From Pseudomonas fulva 12-X (GTDB lineage Bacteria > Pseudomonadota > Gammaproteobacteria > Pseudomonadales > Pseudomonadaceae), in contig NC_015556.1 in assembly GCF_000213805.1 (NCBI RefSeq), positions 1,240,001-1,304,000 of the forward strand: a stretch of DNA of 64,000 bases, written 5' to 3'. The translations under genes were made by a program, and so were the position numbers. The notes beneath the pieces are model-generated. The model was not told the DNA's origin. It ran no database searches and was given only the letters and a program-made list of their open reading frames with translations. Every line of letters begins with the position of its first letter. Position 1 is the first letter of the stretch. Positions 18,771 to 27,138 of this stretch are shown here, piece by piece.

Positions 18771-20017
18771 TCGCCCGTTTCGAGCAACTGCTGCATGGCC
18801 TGATCGGCCTGGATGCCGAGTCCGTCGGCCAAGTAGTGATCGAGCGGGCGGTTCGCCAGCGGATTGCTGCGCTGGGTTGCGCCGATGAGAATGCCTATTG
18901 GCAAGCGGTGCAGACGTCGGCCAGCGAGCAACAGGCGCTGGTCGAGGCGGTGGTGGTGCCGGAAACCTGGTTCTTCCGCTACCCGGAATCCTTCGTCGCG
19001 CTTGCCAAACTGGCCCGCGAGCGCAGCGCGCAGCTGGCCGGCGCCCGGTCGCTGCGCATCCTCAGCCTGCCGTGCTCGACCGGCGAGGAACCTTACTCAA
19101 TTGCCATGACGCTGCTCGATGCTGGCTTGCCGGGCGATGGCTTTCGTATCGATGCCATGGACATCAGTGAGGTCAACCTGCAGCGCGCCGAGCGGGGCAT
19201 CTATGGCCGCAATTCCTTTCGCGGCGATGATCTGAGCTTTCGCGACCGGCATTTCACGCAAACCCCGGAAGGCTTCGCGCTGAGCAGCGCCGTGCGGCGC
19301 CAGGTGCGCCTGCTGGCCGGCAACCTGCTGGCGCCCGGTTTGCTGGCCGGTGAGGCACCGTACGATCTGGTGTTCTGCCGCAACCTGCTGATCTACTTCG
19401 ACCGGCCTACCCAGTGCACGGCGGCAGCCGTGCTGCAGCGCCTGATGCGTGAGGACGGCGCGATGTTCATCGGCCCGGCCGAGGCCAGTCTGTTCAGCCA
19501 GGTCGGCATGCAGGCGCTGAACATTCCGCTGGCCTTCGTGTTCCGTCGTCAGGCCGAGCGGCCAGCGCAATCGCCAGTGCCCAGCCCTCAGGCACGGGTG
19601 AAGCCTGCTCCCGTACCGCCGCCTTTTCCGCGGCCGGCCGTCAGGGCACCTGCTGCGATACCGCGTACGCCGGTCGCATCGCCGGCACCCGCTGCGGGTG
19701 CTGCCGATAATGCGCTGGAGGAAATCGCCGTGCTCGCCAATGCCGGGCGTAGCGATGAAGCTCGCGCCGCCTGCGAGCGCTACCTCGCCGCCCATGGGCC
19801 GAGTGCCCAGGTGTTCTACTGGCTGGGGCTGCTCAGCGATGTGGCCGGGCGGCGCAGCGAAGCCCAGGCCTATTACCGCAAGACCCTTTACCTTGCGCCG
19901 ACCCATGCCGAAGCGCTGGCGCACCTCTCGGCGCTGCTCGCCGCCGGTGGCGACCTGGCCGGCGCCAAGCGCCTGCAACAGCGGGCGGGCCGTGGAGTGA
20001 GCCGTGATGAGCGATAA
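18767..20017 (+). CDS. wspC: WspC, CheR-type methyltransferase with TPR tail
   Basis: A 416-residue receptor methyltransferase. The SAM-dependent CheR domain spans about 15-265, with ILSLPCSTGEEPYSIAM and VFCRNLLIYFD. A Pro/Ala-rich linker (about 275-315) follows, then a tetratricopeptide region (about 325-410, EAQAYYRKTLYLAPTHAEALAHL). WspC methylates WspA and so sets system activity. The start is the ATG overlapping the wspB stop. The much longer open frame upstream is a wspB shadow. Confidence 0.94.
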   Translation: MIARFEQLLHGLIGLDAESVGQVVIERAVRQRIAALGCADENAYWQAVQTSASEQQALVEAVVVPETWFFRYPESFVALAKLARERSAQLAGARSLRILSLPCSTGEEPYSIAMTLLDAGLPGDGFRIDAMDISEVNLQRAERGIYGRNSFRGDDLSFRDRHFTQTPEGFALSSAVRRQVRLLAGNLLAPGLLAGEAPYDLVFCRNLLIYFDRPTQCTAAAVLQRLMREDGAMFIGPAEASLFSQVGMQALNIPLAFVFRRQAERPAQSPVPSPQARVKPAPVPPPFPRPAVRAPAAIPRTPVASPAPAAGAADNALEEIAVLANAGRSDEARAACERYLAAHGPSAQVFYWLGLLSDVAGRRSEAQAYYRKTLYLAPTHAEALAHLSALLAAGGDLAGAKRLQQRAGRGVSRDER

Positions 20018-20687
20018 TCTGCTGCCGCTGAGCGATGCCGAGCGCGACGCCGTCGACGACTGCTGGAACCGCATCGGCGTACAGGGCGACAAGACCTGCG
20101 AGCGCCTGGTCAAGCATATTCACTGCCGAAATTGCGAAGTGCACGCCGAGTTGGCCACCCGGCTACTCGACCGTTTTGCGCTGCAGCGCAGCGACGCCCA
20201 GCCCGACGAGGAGTGGACCCCGCAAGACGACAGCGAGCGCCGTTCGCTGCTGCTGTTTCGCCTGGGCGATGCCTGGCTGGCCTTGCCGACGCGGGCGCTC
20301 AGCGAAGTCGCCGCGCGCACGCCGATTCATTCGCTGCCGCACCAGCGCTCCGTCGGGCTGATCGGCGTGACCAACGTGCGCGGCGCCCTGGTGGCCTGTT
20401 TCTCCCTCGCCGAGATGCTCGGGCTCGATGCCGGTGAAGCGGTCAGCGAGCGGCGCGTGGTGCCGCGCATGCTGATCTTCAACCTGGCCGACGGGCCGGT
20501 GGTGCTGCCGGTCGACGAGGTCGAAGGCATCGAGGCGATCCCCCTCAGCCAGATCGTCGAGGCGGGTACTGGCAGCGTGCCGGTGGGCCGTCGTTTCGCG
20601 GCCGGTGTGTTGCAGTGGAAGAGCCGCAGCGTGACCCTGCTCGACGAACAGTTGGTGCAGCAGACCATCGCCAGGAGTCTCGGATGA
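20007..20687 (+). CDS. wspD: WspD, CheW-like coupling protein
   Basis: A 226-residue protein with a short N-terminal extension holding a CxxC (HCRNCEVHAELATRLLDRF) and a CheW domain (RSLLLFRLGDAWLALPTRALSEV, GVTNVRGALVACFSLAEMLGL). It bridges receptor and kinase. A GTG precedes the ATG by one codon; the ATG is preferred with GGAG nine bases upstream. It overlaps wspC by 11 bp and wspE by 4 bp. Confidence 0.93.
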   Translation: MSDNLLPLSDAERDAVDDCWNRIGVQGDKTCERLVKHIHCRNCEVHAELATRLLDRFALQRSDAQPDEEWTPQDDSERRSLLLFRLGDAWLALPTRALSEVAARTPIHSLPHQRSVGLIGVTNVRGALVACFSLAEMLGLDAGEAVSERRVVPRMLIFNLADGPVVLPVDEVEGIEAIPLSQIVEAGTGSVPVGRRFAAGVLQWKSRSVTLLDEQLVQQTIARSLG

Positions 20688-22978
20688 CGCCCGATCAGAT
20701 GCGCGACGCATCACTGCTGGAGCTGTTCAAGCTCGAAGCCGAAGCCCAGACCCAGGTGCTCAACAGCGGCCTGCTGGTGCTCGAGCGCGACCCGCGACAT
20801 GCCGGCAGCCTCGAGGCTTGCATGCGTGCGGCCCACTCGCTCAAGGGCGCGGCGCGTATCGTCGGGCTGGATGCTGGAGTCAAGGTCGCCCACGTGATGG
20901 AGGATTGCCTGGTCGAAGCCCAGGAAGGCCGCCTGTTGCTCAGCCCGGAGCATATCGATGCCTTGCTGCAGGGTGCCGATATTCTGCTTGGCCTGGGTAC
21001 ACCGCCTCAGCCCGGTGCGGTCGACCCTGGTATCGACGCCCTGGTGGCGCGCCTGGGCGCCTTGGCGCGCGGGCTACCGGTTCCGTCGGCGGCGCAGGCG
21101 CCAGTTTCTGCAGAAGAGCCAGTTGCCACCATGGCGCCACCCGAGCCGCCAGTTAAAGCGCCTGTCGTCGAACCATCCGTTGCAGCGCCTCCCGCCAAAC
21201 CGGAGGTCAGCGAACCGGCAGGCGAGGGCCGCGCGCGGATTCTGCGGGTCAGCGCCGAGCGGCTCGATCACCTGTTGGATATCTCCAGCAAATCCCTGGT
21301 GGAGTTCCAGCGCATCAAGCCCCTGGGCGACAGCCTGCAGCGCCTGAAACGCCTGCAGGCCACTGCCCGCCGCGCGCTGGACGTGGCCCGCGAGGCATTG
21401 CCCAAGGGCGCTGTGGATGCCCAGGCCGAGGCCATGTTGCTGGAAACCCGTCAGGCGCTCGGCGAGTGTCAGCAACTGCTGGCCCAGCACATGACCGATC
21501 TGGACGACTTCGGCTGGCAGGGCGGGCAGCGCGCCCAGTCCCTCTACGACGCTGCACTGGCCTCGCGCATGCGGCCATTCGCCGATGTGCTGGCCGGCCA
21601 GGAGCGGATGCTGCGTGACCTGTCGCGCTCGCTCGGCAAGCAGGTGCGCCTGGTCGTCGAGGGCGAGGGCACTCAGGTCGACCGCGACGTGCTGGAACGC
21701 CTGGAAGCGCCACTGACTCACCTGCTGCGCAACGCCCTTGACCACGGCATCGAAACGCCAGAACGGCGCCTGGCGCAGGGCAAACCGGCCGAAGGGCAGA
21801 TTCTGATCCGTGCCCGTCACCATGCCGGCATGCTATTGCTGGAGCTGCGCGACGACGGCGGCGGTGTCGATCTCGAGAAGCTGCGCCGGGCGGTGATCAG
21901 CCGTGGTTTCGCCACCGAGCAGACCGGCGAGCAGCTGACCGAAGACGAGTTGCTGGCCTTTCTGTTCCTGCCCGGCTTCAGCATGCGTGATCAGGTGACC
22001 GAAGTGTCCGGCCGCGGTGTCGGTTTGGATGCCGTGCAGCACATGGTGCGTCAGCTGCGCGGCGGCGTGCGTATGCAGCAGCGCCAGGGCGAGGGCTCGA
22101 CTTTCTACCTGGAAGTGCCGCTGACCCTGTCGGTGGTGCGCAGCCTGGTGGTCGAGGTGGGCGGTGAGGCCTACGCGCTGCCGCTGGCCCATATCGAACG
22201 CATGACTCGCCTGCAGGCCGAGGACATCGTGCAGCTCGAAGGCCGTCAGCATTTCTGGAGCGAAGGCCAGCATGTCGGCCTTATCGCCGCCAGCCAGATT
22301 CTCCAGCGCCCGGAAGGCAAGCCTAGCGACAACGGCATCCCCGTGGTGCTGATCCGCGACCGCGACAGCCTGTTCGGCCTGGTGGTCGAGCGTTTCATCG
22401 GTGAACGCACCCTGGTGGTGATGCCCCTGGACCCGCGCCTGGGCAAGGTGCAGGACGTCTCCGCCGGCGCCCTGCTGGACGACGGCACCCCGGTGCTGAT
22501 TCTGGATGTCGAGGACATGCTGCACTCGGTGGCCAAGCTGCTTGGCAGCGGGCGCCTGGAGCGGGTCGACCGCAACGCCCGGCAGTTGGCCGGCAGCAAG
22601 CGCAAGCGTGTGCTGGTGGTCGACGACTCGCTGACCGTGCGTGAACTGGAGCGCAAGCTGCTGCTGTCGCGCGGCTACGACGTCGCCGTGGCGGTGGACG
22701 GCATGGACGGCTGGAACGCGCTGCGCGCCGAGCACTTCGACCTGCTGATCACCGATATCGACATGCCGCGCATGGACGGGATCGAGCTGGTCACCCTGGT
22801 GCGCCGCGACAGCCGCCTGCAATCGCTGCCGGTGATGGTGGTGTCCTACAAGGATCGCGAAGAAGACCGCCGGCGTGGCCTGGATGCCGGGGCCGACTAT
22901 TATCTTGCCAAGGCCAGTTTCCATGACGAGGCGTTACTCGACGCCGTGGTTGACCTGGTAGGGGAACCGCACGAATGA
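20684..22978 (+). CDS. wspE: WspE, CheA-type hybrid histidine kinase with receiver
   Basis: A 764-residue kinase. The HPt domain carries the phosphorylated His51 in HSLKGAARI. A Pro/Ala linker (about 135-185), a dimerisation region and an HATPase (HLLRNALDHGIETPE, DDGGGVD, GRGVGLDAV) follow. Then come a CheW-like domain and a C-terminal receiver with the phospho-acceptor Asp691 in LITDIDMPRMDG. WspE phosphorylates WspR (activating it) and WspF. The ATG at 20684 has AGGAG upstream and overlaps the wspD stop. The 23 residues encoded upstream are wspD in another frame. Confidence 0.95.
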   Translation: MTPDQMRDASLLELFKLEAEAQTQVLNSGLLVLERDPRHAGSLEACMRAAHSLKGAARIVGLDAGVKVAHVMEDCLVEAQEGRLLLSPEHIDALLQGADILLGLGTPPQPGAVDPGIDALVARLGALARGLPVPSAAQAPVSAEEPVATMAPPEPPVKAPVVEPSVAAPPAKPEVSEPAGEGRARILRVSAERLDHLLDISSKSLVEFQRIKPLGDSLQRLKRLQATARRALDVAREALPKGAVDAQAEAMLLETRQALGECQQLLAQHMTDLDDFGWQGGQRAQSLYDAALASRMRPFADVLAGQERMLRDLSRSLGKQVRLVVEGEGTQVDRDVLERLEAPLTHLLRNALDHGIETPERRLAQGKPAEGQILIRARHHAGMLLLELRDDGGGVDLEKLRRAVISRGFATEQTGEQLTEDELLAFLFLPGFSMRDQVTEVSGRGVGLDAVQHMVRQLRGGVRMQQRQGEGSTFYLEVPLTLSVVRSLVVEVGGEAYALPLAHIERMTRLQAEDIVQLEGRQHFWSEGQHVGLIAASQILQRPEGKPSDNGIPVVLIRDRDSLFGLVVERFIGERTLVVMPLDPRLGKVQDVSAGALLDDGTPVLILDVEDMLHSVAKLLGSGRLERVDRNARQLAGSKRKRVLVVDDSLTVRELERKLLLSRGYDVAVAVDGMDGWNALRAEHFDLLITDIDMPRMDGIELVTLVRRDSRLQSLPVMVVSYKDREEDRRRGLDAGADYYLAKASFHDEALLDAVVDLVGEPHE

Positions 22979-23976
22979 GGATCGGAATCGTCAATGACAT
23001 GCCGCTGGCAGTCGAGGCCATGCGCCGTGCGCTCGCCCAGGAGCCGGCCCATCGCATCGTCTGGGTGGCGGGCAATGGTGCCGAAGGCGTGGCCTGCTGC
23101 CAGGCCGACACGCCGGATCTGGTGTTGATGGACCTGCTGATGCCGGTCATGGACGGTGTCGAGGCGACCCGGCGGATCATGGCGCAGACGCCCTGCGCGG
23201 TGCTGATCGTCTCGGTGGATATCGAGCAGTACGTCAACCGCGTGTTCGAGGCCATGGGCCATGGCGCCCTGGACGCCGTCAACACGCCGTCGCTTGGCGG
23301 GCAGAGCAGTGAAGCCGCGGTGCTGCTGCGCAAGATCCAGAACATCGGCTGGCTGATCGGCCAGAGCAGCAGCCGCAAGCCGATTGCCGCGGCAGCTGCG
23401 CCTGCCAACACCGCCGCCCGCCGCCTGGTGGCCATCGGCGCTTCAGCCGGTGGGCCGGCGGCGCTGGCCGTGGTGCTCAAGCAACTGCCGCGTAACTTCG
23501 ATGCCGCGGTCATGCTGGTGCAGCATGTCGACGAAGTATTCGCTGCCGGTATGGCCGAATGGCTGGCCGGTGAATCGGCCCTGCCGGTGCGCCTGGCCCG
23601 CGATGGCGAACAGCCGCAGCCGGGGCTGGTACTGTTGGCCGGCACCAACAACCATATGCGCCTGCAGCGCAACGGCACCCTGACCTATACCGCCGAGCCG
23701 CGTAGCCACGTGTACCGGCCGTCCATCGACGTGTTCTTCGACAGCCTGGTCGAGCACTGGACGGGCGAGGGCATTGGCGTACTGCTCACCGGCATGGGTC
23801 GTGACGGTGCCCAGGGTTTGAAGAACATGCGCAACCGCGGCTTCACCACCATCGCCCAGAGCCAGGCCAGCTGCGCGGTGTACGGCATGCCCAAGGCCGC
23901 CGCCGAACTGCAGGCGGCCAAGGAAATACTCACGCTGGAGCGCATTGCGCCGCGTATCGTCGAACTGTTTGGCTGA
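22975..23976 (+). CDS. wspF: WspF, CheB-type methylesterase response regulator
   Basis: A 333-residue protein with a receiver domain (phospho-acceptor Asp53 in LVLMDLLMP) and a CheB methylesterase domain. The catalytic triad is intact: Ser157 (IGASAGGP), His184 (LVQHVDE) and Asp277 (TGMGRDGAQG). It demethylates WspA and resets the system. In Pseudomonas, wspF loss locks WspR on and gives wrinkly colonies; nothing here suggests a broken allele. It overlaps wspE as ATGA. Confidence 0.95.
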   Translation: MRIGIVNDMPLAVEAMRRALAQEPAHRIVWVAGNGAEGVACCQADTPDLVLMDLLMPVMDGVEATRRIMAQTPCAVLIVSVDIEQYVNRVFEAMGHGALDAVNTPSLGGQSSEAAVLLRKIQNIGWLIGQSSSRKPIAAAAAPANTAARRLVAIGASAGGPAALAVVLKQLPRNFDAAVMLVQHVDEVFAAGMAEWLAGESALPVRLARDGEQPQPGLVLLAGTNNHMRLQRNGTLTYTAEPRSHVYRPSIDVFFDSLVEHWTGEGIGVLLTGMGRDGAQGLKNMRNRGFTTIAQSQASCAVYGMPKAAAELQAAKEILTLERIAPRIVELFG

Positions 23977-24029
23977 TAGACTAGCCGCCACCCACCAGAG
24001 ACCTGCCTTCATCCGGTCCGGAGACCCAC

Positions 24030-25061
24030 ATGCAAGTCCCACCCCATTCCATGGAAGAACTCGGATCACGCAAGGACGGCGCGGTCATGGTGTTGCTGGT
24101 CGACGACCAGGCAATGATCGGGGAGGCGGTTCGTCGTGAACTGCTGGGGGAGGAGGGCATCGACTTCCATTACTGCTCTGACCCGACCCAGGCCATCGCG
24201 GTGGCCGAGCAGCTGCGACCGACGGTGATTCTGCAGGATCTGGTGATGCCCGGCGTCGACGGTATCACCCTGCTCGGTGAGTACCGCGCGCGTCCGGCGC
24301 TGCGCGATGTACCGATCATCGTGCTGTCGACCAAGGATGACGCCACGGTGAAGAGTTCGGCGTTCGCCGCCGGTGCCAACGATTACCTGGTCAAGCTGCC
24401 CGACACCATCGAACTGGTGGCGCGCATCCGCTACCACTCGCGCTCCTACATGGCCCTGCTGCAGCGTGACGAAGCCTACCGCGCGCTGCGCGAAAGCCAG
24501 CAGCAGCTGTTGGAAACCAACCTGGTGCTGCAGCGGCTGATGAACTCCGACGGCCTGACCGGGCTGTCCAACCGCCGCCACTTCGACGAATACCTGGAGA
24601 TGGAGTGGCGCCGCGCGACTCGCGAGCAGACCGCGCTGTCGCTGCTGATGATCGACGTCGACTTCTTCAAGAGCTTCAACGACCACTACGGCCACGTGGC
24701 CGGCGACGATGCCCTGCGCCGGGTGGCCGCTGCGCTGCGTGGCAGCTGCAGCCGCTCCACGGACCTTGCGGCGCGCTACGGCGGCGAGGAGTTCGCCATG
24801 GTGCTGCCCAGCACCTCGGCCGGCGGCGCGCGTCTGCTCGCGGAAAAGGTACGTCGCGCGGTCACCGATCTGGGCATTCCCCACCACAAGCCCGAGCCGG
24901 ATTCGGTGCTGACCGCCAGCATCGGCGTCGCCACCCTGGTGCCGCGGGTTGGCCAGACCTCGTTGCAGCTGGTCAACCTGGCCGACCAGGGCCTGTACAT
25001 GGCCAAGCAGGCCGGCCGTGATCAGGTCGGCCTGGTCAACGACACCAGCGCGCTGTCCTGA
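24030..25061 (+). CDS. wspR: WspR, response-regulator diguanylate cyclase
   Basis: A 343-residue receiver-GGDEF protein that makes c-di-GMP when phosphorylated by WspE. The phospho-acceptor is Asp70 ([12 protein letters not shown]). The helical linker [29 protein letters not shown] leads to the active site GGEEF (251-255). The inhibitory site RSTD (242-245) lies five residues before it. These positions match the characterised P. aeruginosa enzyme. GGAG sits six bases before the ATG. A 53-bp gap after wspF is the largest in the operon. The stop is 1 bp from the end of a convergent gene. Confidence 0.96.
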   Translation: MQVPPHSMEELGSRKDGAVMVLLVDDQAMIGEAVRRELLGEEGIDFHYCSDPTQAIAVAEQLRPTVILQDLVMPGVDGITLLGEYRARPALRDVPIIVLSTKDDATVKSSAFAAGANDYLVKLPDTIELVARIRYHSRSYMALLQRDEAYRALRESQQQLLETNLVLQRLMNSDGLTGLSNRRHFDEYLEMEWRRATREQTALSLLMIDVDFFKSFNDHYGHVAGDDALRRVAAALRGSCSRSTDLAARYGGEEFAMVLPSTSAGGARLLAEKVRRAVTDLGIPHHKPEPDSVLTASIGVATLVPRVGQTSLQLVNLADQGLYMAKQAGRDQVGLVNDTSALS

Positions 25062-25062
25062 A

Positions 25063-26712
25063 TCACGGTGCCTCGTGCGCCGGCGCTTCGCCATGCAGCA
25101 TGACGCGGCCGCGGCCGGTCTGCTTGGCGCGGTAGAGGGCCTGATCAGCCAGCTCCATCACCTGTTCGAGATCCGCATCGTGTTGTGGCCACAGCGCGCC
25201 ACCGATGCTGCAACCAATCTGCAGCTGCTGGTTTTCCCAATGAATCGGTGCCGCCAGGGCCAGCAGCGTGCGTTCGGCGATCTGCCGGGCCTGGTTGGCG
25301 GCATCATCGGCAGCGACCTGCAGGACCATCAGAAACTCGTCGCCGCCCAGGCGCACCACCAGATCGCCGCCACGCAGACAGCCACGCATCCGTGAGGCCG
25401 CCTCGCGCAGCACCTGATCCCCGGCTGCATGACCATAACGGTCGTTGACCGGTTTGAAACCGTCGAGATCCAGATAGAGCACCGCCAGACCGTCCTGAGC
25501 GCTCTGGTTACGTTGCTGCGCCCGGGGCAGAAAGCGCGCCAGTGCCGCGCGGTTCGGCAGGCCGGTCAGCGGGTCGTGGTGGGCGCGGTTCTCCAGGGCG
25601 TCGAGTTCGGCGTGCTGGTGGGTGAGGCTTTCCACCAGGTGGCGGATGGAGTGACTGAGACGGGCGATCTCCCGGGGGCTGCCGATCTCCGGAATCACGG
25701 TGATTTCGCCACTGGCCAGACGGTCGGCCGCACGGGCGATGGTGCGCAGCGGGCGGGTCACGTAGCTGGCCAGCAGCCAGCCGCAGGCGGCGAACAAAAG
25801 GGCCAGCATCACGCTCCAGACCAGAATGGTGACGTGCATGGCCTGCACGGGCGCATCGGCCAGCTCGAGATCCTGACGGGCTACCACCATCCAGCCCAGG
25901 CCCGGGTAGTCGAGGTAGCCCTGGCTGGTCGTCAGGCCGGTGAGGTAGTCCTTGCCGTCGGGCCATTGCTGCACGGCCCAGTCGCTCTGCCGGGCCGACA
26001 GGTTCTGCATCATCGGCAGGTGCAGTTTCTGTCCGACCAGCTCGCGTGGGCCGAGCAGGATGGTGCGGTCGCGGCCGATCACGAAGAATTCCACCTGGCG
26101 GGTTTGCTCGATGGGCTTGAGGATGGCCTCGCGCACCTCGTTCGCCCAGGACCATGACAAGTGCGCGGCCAGCACGCCGACCAGACGGCCGGCGTCGTCG
26201 TGCACCGGCAGGCTGATGTCGACGAACTTCATCGCCTCGCCCGTGGGGTTGGGCAGCAGCTTGGCCAGCAGCACCGCTTCGTGCACGTCGCCGATGAACA
26301 GGCCCTTGCTGCCTTCGAGAAACACCGGGCGCTGGGCGATGCTGGCGCCTTCGAGAATGCCGTCGCTGGAGGCCAACACCTTGCCCTGGGCATCGGTGAA
26401 GCCGATCCAGGCGATGCTCGGGAACTTGCCCTGCAGCTCGTCGAGCAGGCGGCGTACTTCGCGACTGTCACCGGGGTGGCGCAGGGCGCTGAGGCTGCCA
26501 ATTACCTGCAGCATGCTGGCGCGGCTCTGCATGTCGCGATCCAGGCGGTCGACCATGGTGTAGGAGACTTCGGCAAGGTCGCGACCGATTTCCGCGCGGA
26601 TGCGCTGGCTGGAATCGCGGCTGATCAGGCCGCCGAGCAGCAGGCTGAGCAGACACACCAGCAACACGGTGAGCAGGGCATAGTGGCTACGCAGGCTATT
26701 CAGGCGAAGCAT
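25063..26712 (-). CDS. Membrane diguanylate cyclase with periplasmic dCache sensor
   Basis: A 549-residue protein. TM1 lies at about 8-30 (YALLTVLLVCLLSLLLGGL), then a periplasmic double-Cache domain (about 32-280). TM2 (about 288-310), HAMP and a GGDEF domain follow, with intact RLGGDEF and an upstream RGGD inhibitory site, so it is likely an active, product-inhibited cyclase. No EAL is present. The ATG at 26712 is preferred because it starts at the TM helix; an in-frame ATG 57 bases earlier has no better ribosome site. It converges on wspR with almost no spacer and no visible terminator, so read-through between the two is likely. Confidence 0.9.
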   Translation of the reverse strand: MLRLNSLRSHYALLTVLLVCLLSLLLGGLISRDSSQRIRAEIGRDLAEVSYTMVDRLDRDMQSRASMLQVIGSLSALRHPGDSREVRRLLDELQGKFPSIAWIGFTDAQGKVLASSDGILEGASIAQRPVFLEGSKGLFIGDVHEAVLLAKLLPNPTGEAMKFVDISLPVHDDAGRLVGVLAAHLSWSWANEVREAILKPIEQTRQVEFFVIGRDRTILLGPRELVGQKLHLPMMQNLSARQSDWAVQQWPDGKDYLTGLTTSQGYLDYPGLGWMVVARQDLELADAPVQAMHVTILVWSVMLALLFAACGWLLASYVTRPLRTIARAADRLASGEITVIPEIGSPREIARLSHSIRHLVESLTHQHAELDALENRAHHDPLTGLPNRAALARFLPRAQQRNQSAQDGLAVLYLDLDGFKPVNDRYGHAAGDQVLREAASRMRGCLRGGDLVVRLGGDEFLMVLQVAADDAANQARQIAERTLLALAAPIHWENQQLQIGCSIGGALWPQHDADLEQVMELADQALYRAKQTGRGRVMLHGEAPAHEAP

Positions 26713-26794
26713 GGTGGCAGGGGATCCTTGGCGCGGTGGCGGGCGGCTGGCTGGAGTATAGAGGGCCATTGGTCCGCAGGTGGCCGATCAACGC

Positions 26795-27063
26795 TAGGGT
26801 CTGCTCCTGTTTCATGCACGGCCGCGCCGGAGCCAGTTTTTGCGCGAAGCAAGGCACGAGATGCGAGGTTTGGCAGGCCAAATGAGCCATCGAGTAACGC
26901 CGCATCGCGCAAAAACTGGCCCGGCCCTCCGGGTTGCGCGGGAAATGACCTCCGCTGTCGTTGCAGGACTTGGCAAGGGAACGACCATTCCCTGCGTCCT
27001 GCGCCTAACCGGAGGCCATTTCTCGCGGCAACGCGGCTCGCGCTGAAACGGGAGCAGACCCTA
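26795..27063. repeat. 269-bp structured repeat, copy 1
   Basis: The ends are a 20-bp terminal inverted repeat: TAGGGTCTGCTCCTGTTTCA against TGAAACGGGAGCAGACCCTA, with one conserved T/G wobble. Inside are nested stems: GCCAGTTTTTGCGCGA with its complement, TTTGGC/GCCAAA, GAAATG-CCTCCG with CGGAGG-CATTTC, GCAGGAC/GTCCTGC and AGGGAA/TTCCCT. No plausible coding frame was seen. The copy at 50678-50946 has exactly the same length and differs mainly by paired substitutions in the stems. It lies between the dCache-GGDEF gene and prfB. Confidence 0.85.
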
Positions 27064-27091
27064 ACGTGCTGCCAGAATAGCCCGAGTCGGG

Positions 27092-27097
27092 TATACT
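27092..27097 (+). promoter_or_regulatory. Candidate -10 element for prfB
   Basis: TATACT within GGGTATACTCCGCGGC, 42 bases before the prfB ATG. A very similar GGTATACTGCGCGGC occurs at 53768-53782 before another gene. No good -35 is visible at 17 bp. Confidence 0.4.
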
Positions 27098-27138
27098 CCG
27101 CGGCTTTTCCGAAGTTTTACCTGCGAGTGCCGCCAGCC

